Below, in pieces: positions 7,054 through 10,653 of a stretch of DNA of 10,653 bases. Every line of letters begins with the position of its first letter. Position 1 is the first letter of the stretch. The stretch lies in the NCBI GenBank assembly GCA_030671945.1, contig DAOVHJ010000054.1, forward strand, positions 1 through 10,653, read 5' to 3'. The position numbers and the translations under genes are program-made. Under the pieces are notes generated by a model. The model did no database searches and had not been told where the DNA came from. It saw nothing but the letters and a program-made list of their open reading frames with translations. Source of the DNA: Candidatus Heimdallarchaeota archaeon. Lineage in GTDB: Archaea > Asgardarchaeota > Heimdallarchaeia > JABLTI01.

Positions 7054-7677
7054 ATGCTAGTAGAAGGAAGGAAACTTTTGGCAGACATGACCCCAACATC
7101 AAGCTTCGATTTTCTTTTTAAAACCATAGTGGTAGGTGATGGTGCTGTTGGGAAAACTGCAATCACTTTTCGGTATGCTGTTGGTAAATTCCAAGAAAAC
7201 TACAAAATGACCATTGGTGTAGATTTCACTATCAAACGAGAAAAAGTAAGGGATAAGGAAGTAAAAATACAGGTCTGGGATACTGGTGGTCAAGAAAAAT
7301 TCTCAAAAATACGTCCATTGTATTATCGAGGTGCTCTCGGAGGATTAATAGTTTTTGATGTCACCTCAAGAGAATCATTTGATAATTTGGATGGTTGGAT
7401 GGAGGAAGTTCAAAAGAATTGCACGAAAATACCAATTATTCTAGTGGGGAATAAAATAGATCTGAAGAAACGCAAAATAACAAAGGAAGAAGCAAGAAAA
7501 TACGCTGCAAAGAAATCAAAACAAATGGGTTATAAAATCCCATATCTAGAAACCTCTGCAAAAACAGGTGAAACTATTAAGAAAGTTTTTCGTAAATTGA
7601 TTGAATCAATGGTTGGAGAGGCAGAAGAATCTATGAGAAGGAAAGAAGAAGCTAAAAAAGAAAAGAAGAAAAAATAA
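7054..7677 (+). CDS. Rab-like small GTPase (Ras superfamily)
   Basis: 207 residues with all five G motifs: G1 GDGAVGKT (28-35), G2 Thr53 in TIGVDF, G3 WDTGGQE (75-81), G4 NKID (133-136) and G5 ETSAK (166-170). TIGVDF, YYRGA and LDGW place it in the Rab/Ras-like branch rather than Arf or the MglA/Gtr types. Eukaryotic Rabs have WDTAGQE; here Ala is Gly, and the catalytic Gln80 is retained, so GTP hydrolysis is expected. The C-terminus has no cysteine for prenylation; it ends in a Lys/Glu helix finishing in KKEKKKK, so any membrane contact would be electrostatic or through a partner. The start at ATG 7054 fits the TATA element at 7013-7020; ATG 7087 would also keep the whole G domain. Such GTPases are expanded in Asgard archaea; the cellular role is not known. 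Confidence 0.93.
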   Translation: MLVEGRKLLADMTPTSSFDFLFKTIVVGDGAVGKTAITFRYAVGKFQENYKMTIGVDFTIKREKVRDKEVKIQVWDTGGQEKFSKIRPLYYRGALGGLIVFDVTSRESFDNLDGWMEEVQKNCTKIPIILVGNKIDLKKRKITKEEARKYAAKKSKQMGYKIPYLETSAKTGETIKKVFRKLIESMVGEAEESMRRKEEAKKEKKKK

Positions 7678-7688
7678 TCAAGAGAAGC

Positions 7689-7733
7689 GTTCTTACAAGA
7701 AGAACCCTTCCACCAAGTTTCCCTCGGTTTTTG
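7689..7733. terminator. Bidirectional hairpin terminator between GTPase and small membrane gene
   Basis: GTTCTT (7689-7694) pairs with AAGAAC (7700-7705) around ACAAG, 11 nt after the GTPase stop. On the + strand a T5 run follows at about 7728-7732. On the minus strand the hairpin is followed by T-rich sequence, which is the complement of the A-rich lysine tail codons of the GTPase gene. It could therefore end transcription from both converging genes. Confidence 0.45.
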
Positions 7734-7750
7734 AATGTTGAACGAAATTT

Positions 7751-7894
7751 CTATGGACCAGAGTCTAGTAGTGGTGGAGCTTCATCTGGGGGTCCAATAG
7801 TTAATGTGGTTGTTACCCAGAGGATCATCATTGCACCGAAAAGCAAGATCGCACTCAATCGTTTATTTTTGAAGAGTTTTTTCATTTTATTCAT
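7751..7894 (-). CDS. Small single-pass membrane protein, 44-47 residues
   Basis: On the minus strand an open frame runs from ATG 7894 (or ATG 7885) to TAG at 7751-7753. It encodes a basic start (MKKLFKNKR from the second ATG), one hydrophobic helix (LSAILLFGAMMILWVTTTL) and a short proline-rich acidic tail (GPPDEAPPLLDSGP). The charge pattern predicts the N-terminus inside and the C-terminus outside. A strong Shine-Dalgarno GGAGGT (7897-7902) precedes it: 2 nt before the first ATG but 11 nt before the second, so ATG 7885 is the likelier start. A TATA-like TTTAAATA lies at 7942-7949, about 55 nt upstream. The porB terminator lies before it, so it appears to be its own transcription unit. I recognise no family. 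An uncleaved signal-type helix is the alternative reading. Confidence 0.6.
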   Translation of the reverse strand: MNKMKKLFKNKRLSAILLFGAMMILWVTTTLTIGPPDEAPPLLDSGP

Positions 7895-7941
7895 TGACCT
7901 CCGCAAGGAGAAATTTTCTCAAGTGAACCCCTAGGATTTTT

Positions 7942-7949
7942 TATTTAAA
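7942..7949 (-). promoter_or_regulatory. TATA box of the small membrane protein gene
   Basis: The minus strand reads TTTAAATA within an A/T-rich stretch. It would start transcription near 7920 and leave a leader of about 26-35 nt carrying the GGAGGT site. It lies downstream of the porB terminator, as expected for an independent gene. Confidence 0.4.
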
Positions 7950-7991
7950 AAGATACAAATCTCAAAATTCTGAGCCAAAAATGAAGAAAAG

Positions 7992-8029
7992 AAAAAAAAT
8001 TAGCGTAAGAAAAAAGGCTTTATCCTTTT
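7992..8029 (-). terminator. Terminator of the por operon
   Basis: On the minus strand, 29 nt after the porB stop, AAAAGG (8029-8024) pairs with CCTTTT (8017-8012) around a 6-nt loop. This is followed by further T residues and a run of eight T at 7992-7999, giving a short A/U-rich stem with a strong U-tract. Confidence 0.6.
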
Positions 8030-8058
8030 CTCTTAAACTTCGATTGATTCTATTTGAA

Positions 8059-9048
8059 TTACTTAGACATATTAACTAGTTTTAGAAGATAGTCCCATTC
8101 TTTGTCGACTTCTTCTTGGAATCTAGCGATTAAGTCATCACGTTTTTCCGGTCTGAATAAGTGTCTAAATCTTCCTTGTCCCTTCATGTATTCTTCAATT
8201 GGAAGTTTTCTTTCGGGTTTATTTGCAATAGCTTTGCTTTTTGGATTGAGAACATATTCTTTACCATCGTAGACTTCGTAGATTGGGAAGTAACAAGAAT
8301 CAATTGCTTGTTGAGCAATTTGAACTGATAATTCCTCTGGGAATCTCCAGCCTCTTGGGCAAGGCATATCAATCAAAAGGAACGCTGGTCCATCGACATC
8401 AAGTGCTCTTCTTACTTTAGTCATCATATCACGATGAGCTGCGGGAGAAGCGGTTGCGACGTATTGTACTTTGTGTGCTGCAGCGATTGCTACAAGGTCT
8501 TTTCTCCACTGGATTTTTCCAGGGATAACTTTTCCAGCAGGGGAAGTTGTAGTAGCTGCATACATTGGGGTTCCACCAGAACGCTGAATACCAGTGTTCA
8601 TGTAGGCACCATTAGTGTAGCAGATGTAAACAAAATCGTGTCCACGTTCTAAAGCTCCACTGAGAGATTGTAACCCAATATCATAGGTTCCGCCGTCACC
8701 AGCGAAAGCAATAATATCTGGCACTTTCTTTAGTTTGCCTTTCTTTACCATTACTTTGTATGCTGCTTCTGCTCCGGAAGCGGTTGCAGCAACGTTTTCA
8801 AATGCATTGTGGAACCATGGAACTCTCCAGGCAGTAAATGGATAGACAGTTGTAGCGACTTCCAAACAACCAGTTGCATGGAAAATACAAACATCATCAA
8901 TATCGGTAACAAGAGTGGCACATCGAGCGATAGTTCCTGCGGTACAACCAGCACAAAGTCTGTGACCAGGAGCTAAACGATCTTTCTTATTCATTAGTAC
9001 CTTTGCTTTTGGAATTCTTACTTTCTTTAATTCTTCAGTAGTAACCAT
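8059..9048 (-). CDS. porB: Pyruvate:ferredoxin oxidoreductase, beta subunit
   Basis: 329 residues. This subunit binds thiamine diphosphate and one 4Fe-4S cluster and, with the other Por subunits, oxidises pyruvate with CoA to acetyl-CoA, CO2 and reduced ferredoxin. The cluster ligands are probably Cys32 and Cys35 (LCAGC), Cys61 and Cys230. The thiamine diphosphate/Mg motif is GDGGT (117-121), followed by GLQSLSGALERGHD and then AYMNTGIQRSGGTP (148-161). The segment YTNGAYMNTG differs from the YDNEAYMNTG I recall as usual for PorB: Asp to Thr and Glu to Gly. Family assignment is firm; pyruvate as the substrate rests on the porGDAB gene order, and a related 2-oxoacid (for example 2-oxoisovalerate) cannot be excluded. 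The start at ATG 9048 has AGGAGG (9058-9063) 9 nt upstream, overlapping the porA stop, so translation is probably coupled. Confidence 0.95.
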   Translation of the reverse strand: MVTTEELKKVRIPKAKVLMNKKDRLAPGHRLCAGCTAGTIARCATLVTDIDDVCIFHATGCLEVATTVYPFTAWRVPWFHNAFENVAATASGAEAAYKVMVKKGKLKKVPDIIAFAGDGGTYDIGLQSLSGALERGHDFVYICYTNGAYMNTGIQRSGGTPMYAATTTSPAGKVIPGKIQWRKDLVAIAAAHKVQYVATASPAAHRDMMTKVRRALDVDGPAFLLIDMPCPRGWRFPEELSVQIAQQAIDSCYFPIYEVYDGKEYVLNPKSKAIANKPERKLPIEEYMKGQGRFRHLFRPEKRDDLIARFQEEVDKEWDYLLKLVNMSK

Positions 9049-9061
9049 TTGTTTTAGCCTC

Positions 9062-10258
9062 CTATTTTCTCAAACCTATCCATTCGACCGGCACAACTTT
9101 TTCTGCGCCTTTGTTCTTGAGTACTTGTTTGTAGATGTACTCATAGTCTTCAACTAGGACATCTCTTCCACCGATTCCAGCTATAAAGCCGAAAACTTGT
9201 GGTCGATCCTTGTAATCATACATACTTGTCTTGATGTCAGTGTAGAGAGCTGCTCCTGGAGAACCGAAGGTTAAATCTCGGTCAATAACTCCTATAGCAT
9301 CAACATCCTTCAAAGCCTTAGCAAGATCATCAGTTGGGAATGGTCGATAAGTTTTCACTTTGAGCATTCCTACTTTCTCGCCTTCCTTTCGTAATTTATC
9401 AACTACGTATTTAGTTGTGCCAGCAAGGGCACCCATTGTTACGAGAGCTGTTTCAGCATCTTCCATTTGGTATGATTCAACTTGATCGTAATAACGACCA
9501 GTTTTCTCACCAAACTCCTTGAAAGCTTCTGGAATAACTTTGCGAGCGGCTGTCATAGCTAATTCTTGTTGATACTTGACTTCCATATAATAGTCAGGAA
9601 GAGCAAGTAAACCAGAAGAAACTGGATTACCAGGGATTGTTGGATGTTTCATATCACGCTCTGGTAAGAAATCTTGAGAGAATTTCCTATCTAGTGGGAA
9701 AACACCTTCGAGAGCATGGGTTATAATAAATCCGTCTAATCCAAACATAGCAGGAAGGGAAACGTCTGGGTGCTCTGCAATTTTGAACGACAAGAAAGTA
9801 TTATCATAAGCTTCTTGCGCAGTTTCAGAGAACATAGAAATCCAACCTGTATCTCGACACATAGTTTGATCGGTTAATTCTCCATGAATGTTAATTGGTC
9901 CAGCGAGAGCTCGGTTTGCAACAGACATAACGATTGGCAACCTTGAAGCAGCAGCGATGAAGAGAATTTCATACATCAAAGCAACTCCTTGACTGGCAGA
10001 AGCAGTAAAGACTCTTGCACCAGTAGCGCTAGCACCAACACAAGCACTCATAGCACTGTGTTCAGATTCAACACAAACAAACTCAGTATCTACTTCACCA
10101 TCGTGAACAAAATCACTGAAATGCTCGACAATGATAGTTTGTGGGGTGATCGGATACGCAGCAACAACATCAGGATTGATAACTGCAGCAGCATTTGCAA
10201 CAGCTTCGTCCCCGGTCATGCCGATTCTTTTACCTTTAGTAACTTTAGTTTTAGTCAT
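9062..10258 (-). CDS. porA: Pyruvate:ferredoxin oxidoreductase, alpha subunit
   Basis: 398 residues, the usual length. It contains the pyrimidine-binding and transketolase C-terminal-like domains that pair with PorB to complete the active site. Visible motifs: AAYPITPQT (33-41), ESEHSA (64-69), FTASASQG (84-91), ANRALAGPINI (114-124), CRDTGW (134-139) and the late KTYRPFP segment. After PINI the sequence is HGELTD, where I would expect a DHSD- or DHQD-like stretch; this is a small oddity near the active site. It starts at ATG 10258 with AGGTGATC (10263-10270), a full match to the archaeal anti-Shine-Dalgarno, overlapping the porD stop. It lies 10 nt after porD and 13 nt before porB. Confidence 0.96.
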   Translation of the reverse strand: MTKTKVTKGKRIGMTGDEAVANAAAVINPDVVAAYPITPQTIIVEHFSDFVHDGEVDTEFVCVESEHSAMSACVGASATGARVFTASASQGVALMYEILFIAAASRLPIVMSVANRALAGPINIHGELTDQTMCRDTGWISMFSETAQEAYDNTFLSFKIAEHPDVSLPAMFGLDGFIITHALEGVFPLDRKFSQDFLPERDMKHPTIPGNPVSSGLLALPDYYMEVKYQQELAMTAARKVIPEAFKEFGEKTGRYYDQVESYQMEDAETALVTMGALAGTTKYVVDKLRKEGEKVGMLKVKTYRPFPTDDLAKALKDVDAIGVIDRDLTFGSPGAALYTDIKTSMYDYKDRPQVFGFIAGIGGRDVLVEDYEYIYKQVLKNKGAEKVVPVEWIGLRK

Positions 10259-10268
10259 TCGTGATCAC

Positions 10269-10595
10269 CTATTGAGTTAAATCCTTCATTTCAATAGCAT
10301 CTGCAGGACATTCTTCCGCACAGATGCCGCAACCTTTACAATAATCAAAATCCATCACGGGGATTTCTTCATCATCCATTGTAATAGCTGAGTCGGGACA
10401 AAGGAAGAAACAAGTAGTACATTTTGTGCATGCTTCGCGGTCAACGACTGCTTTGAATGCACTCCAATCACCTGTTTTAAAGAATTTAGAGGATCCGGGA
10501 TAAGGAACAGATCCACCCATGGGGAGTTTTTCGTAACCCCACTTCTCCTTTATCCATTCTTGCATTTCTTTATCGGAAAGGGTATTCTTGGTCAT
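10269..10595 (-). CDS. porD: Pyruvate:ferredoxin oxidoreductase, delta subunit (2x 4Fe-4S ferredoxin)
   Basis: 108 residues. Two ferredoxin-type 4Fe-4S motifs are seen: Cys56, 59, 62 and 66 (CTKCTTCFFLCP) and Cys86, 89, 92 and 96 (CKGCGICAEECP). These pass electrons from the PorAB active site to free ferredoxin. The N-terminal part carries PGSSKFFKTGDWSAFK (33-48), the usual PorD lead-in. ATG 10595 overlaps the stop of the upstream gamma-subunit gene (ATGA), and GGAGGT (10605-10610) lies 9 nt before it. Confidence 0.96.
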   Translation of the reverse strand: MTKNTLSDKEMQEWIKEKWGYEKLPMGGSVPYPGSSKFFKTGDWSAFKAVVDREACTKCTTCFFLCPDSAITMDDEEIPVMDFDYCKGCGICAEECPADAIEMKDLTQ

Positions 10596-10653
10596 TCACT
10601 TTCGACCTCCGTATGGGCTCTTCTAATAGCCTTAACGTTTTTCTCGCCAACTA
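10592..10653 (-). CDS. porG: Pyruvate:ferredoxin oxidoreductase gamma subunit, C-terminal end (partial)
   Basis: The minus strand from the right edge reads VGEKNVKAIRRAHTEVESE and then TGA at 10592-10594. The stop overlaps the porD start codon in an ATGA junction. A short helix of the form GEKNVKAI at the extreme C-terminus is common in PorG/PorC gamma subunits, and the gamma gene normally precedes porD in archaeal por operons. The other two minus frames hit stops within 25 nt. Only 19 residues are visible, so the call rests largely on gene order. Confidence 0.65.
   Translation of the reverse strand, partial: VGEKNVKAIRRAHTEVESE

Noticed and set aside
7731..7934. Plus-strand open frame of 67 codons starting with TTG
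   Set aside because: It starts with TTG without a Shine-Dalgarno, lies in the region of the GTPase terminator and has low-complexity Gly/Ser content. The opposite strand has a better-supported small gene over the same bases.

Overview
The window looks like chromosomal DNA from an Asgard archaeon, most likely of the Heimdallarchaeia side, though the exact lineage is an inference. The DNA is AT-rich and densely coded. It combines archaeal hallmarks (an Nre-family repair protein ending in a PCNA-binding peptide, four-subunit pyruvate:ferredoxin oxidoreductase genes, TATA boxes, Shine-Dalgarno sites matching an archaeal 16S 3' end) with eukaryote-like genes: a Rab-like small GTPase and a zinc-finger/vWA protein with the domain order and motif spacing of the COPII coat subunits Sec23/Sec24. 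No rRNA, tRNA, CRISPR array, insertion sequence or phage gene was seen.

Layout, left to right. (1) 1-67: the C-terminal end of a + strand surface or membrane protein (one membrane helix plus a basic tail), closed by a strong hairpin terminator with a UUCG loop. (2) 341-1594 (+): nreA. (3) 1617-3191 (-): the Sec23/24-like protein, convergent with nreA, with its own TATA box. (4) 3295-6870 (-): a probable operon usp - APC permease - unrecognised coiled-coil protein. (5) 6871-7053: a divergent promoter region with two short palindromes. (6) 7054-7677 (+): the Rab-like GTPase. (7) 7751-7894 (-): a small single-pass membrane protein with its own promoter and Shine-Dalgarno. (8) 8059-10653 (-): porG(end)-porD-porA-porB, a tightly packed operon ending in a U-rich terminator.

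How the parts fit: the por genes provide ferredoxin-dependent interconversion of pyruvate and acetyl-CoA. The APC permease with its tandem-Usp partner forms a probable amino-acid transport unit, and the coiled-coil gene 15 nt downstream may belong to it. The Sec23/24-like protein and the Rab-like GTPase are not in one operon, but together they place two trafficking-type proteins within about 6 kb. The most noteworthy items are the Sec23/24-like protein, the small membrane protein, the GTPase with a lysine tail in place of prenylation cysteines, and the coiled-coil partner of the transporter.
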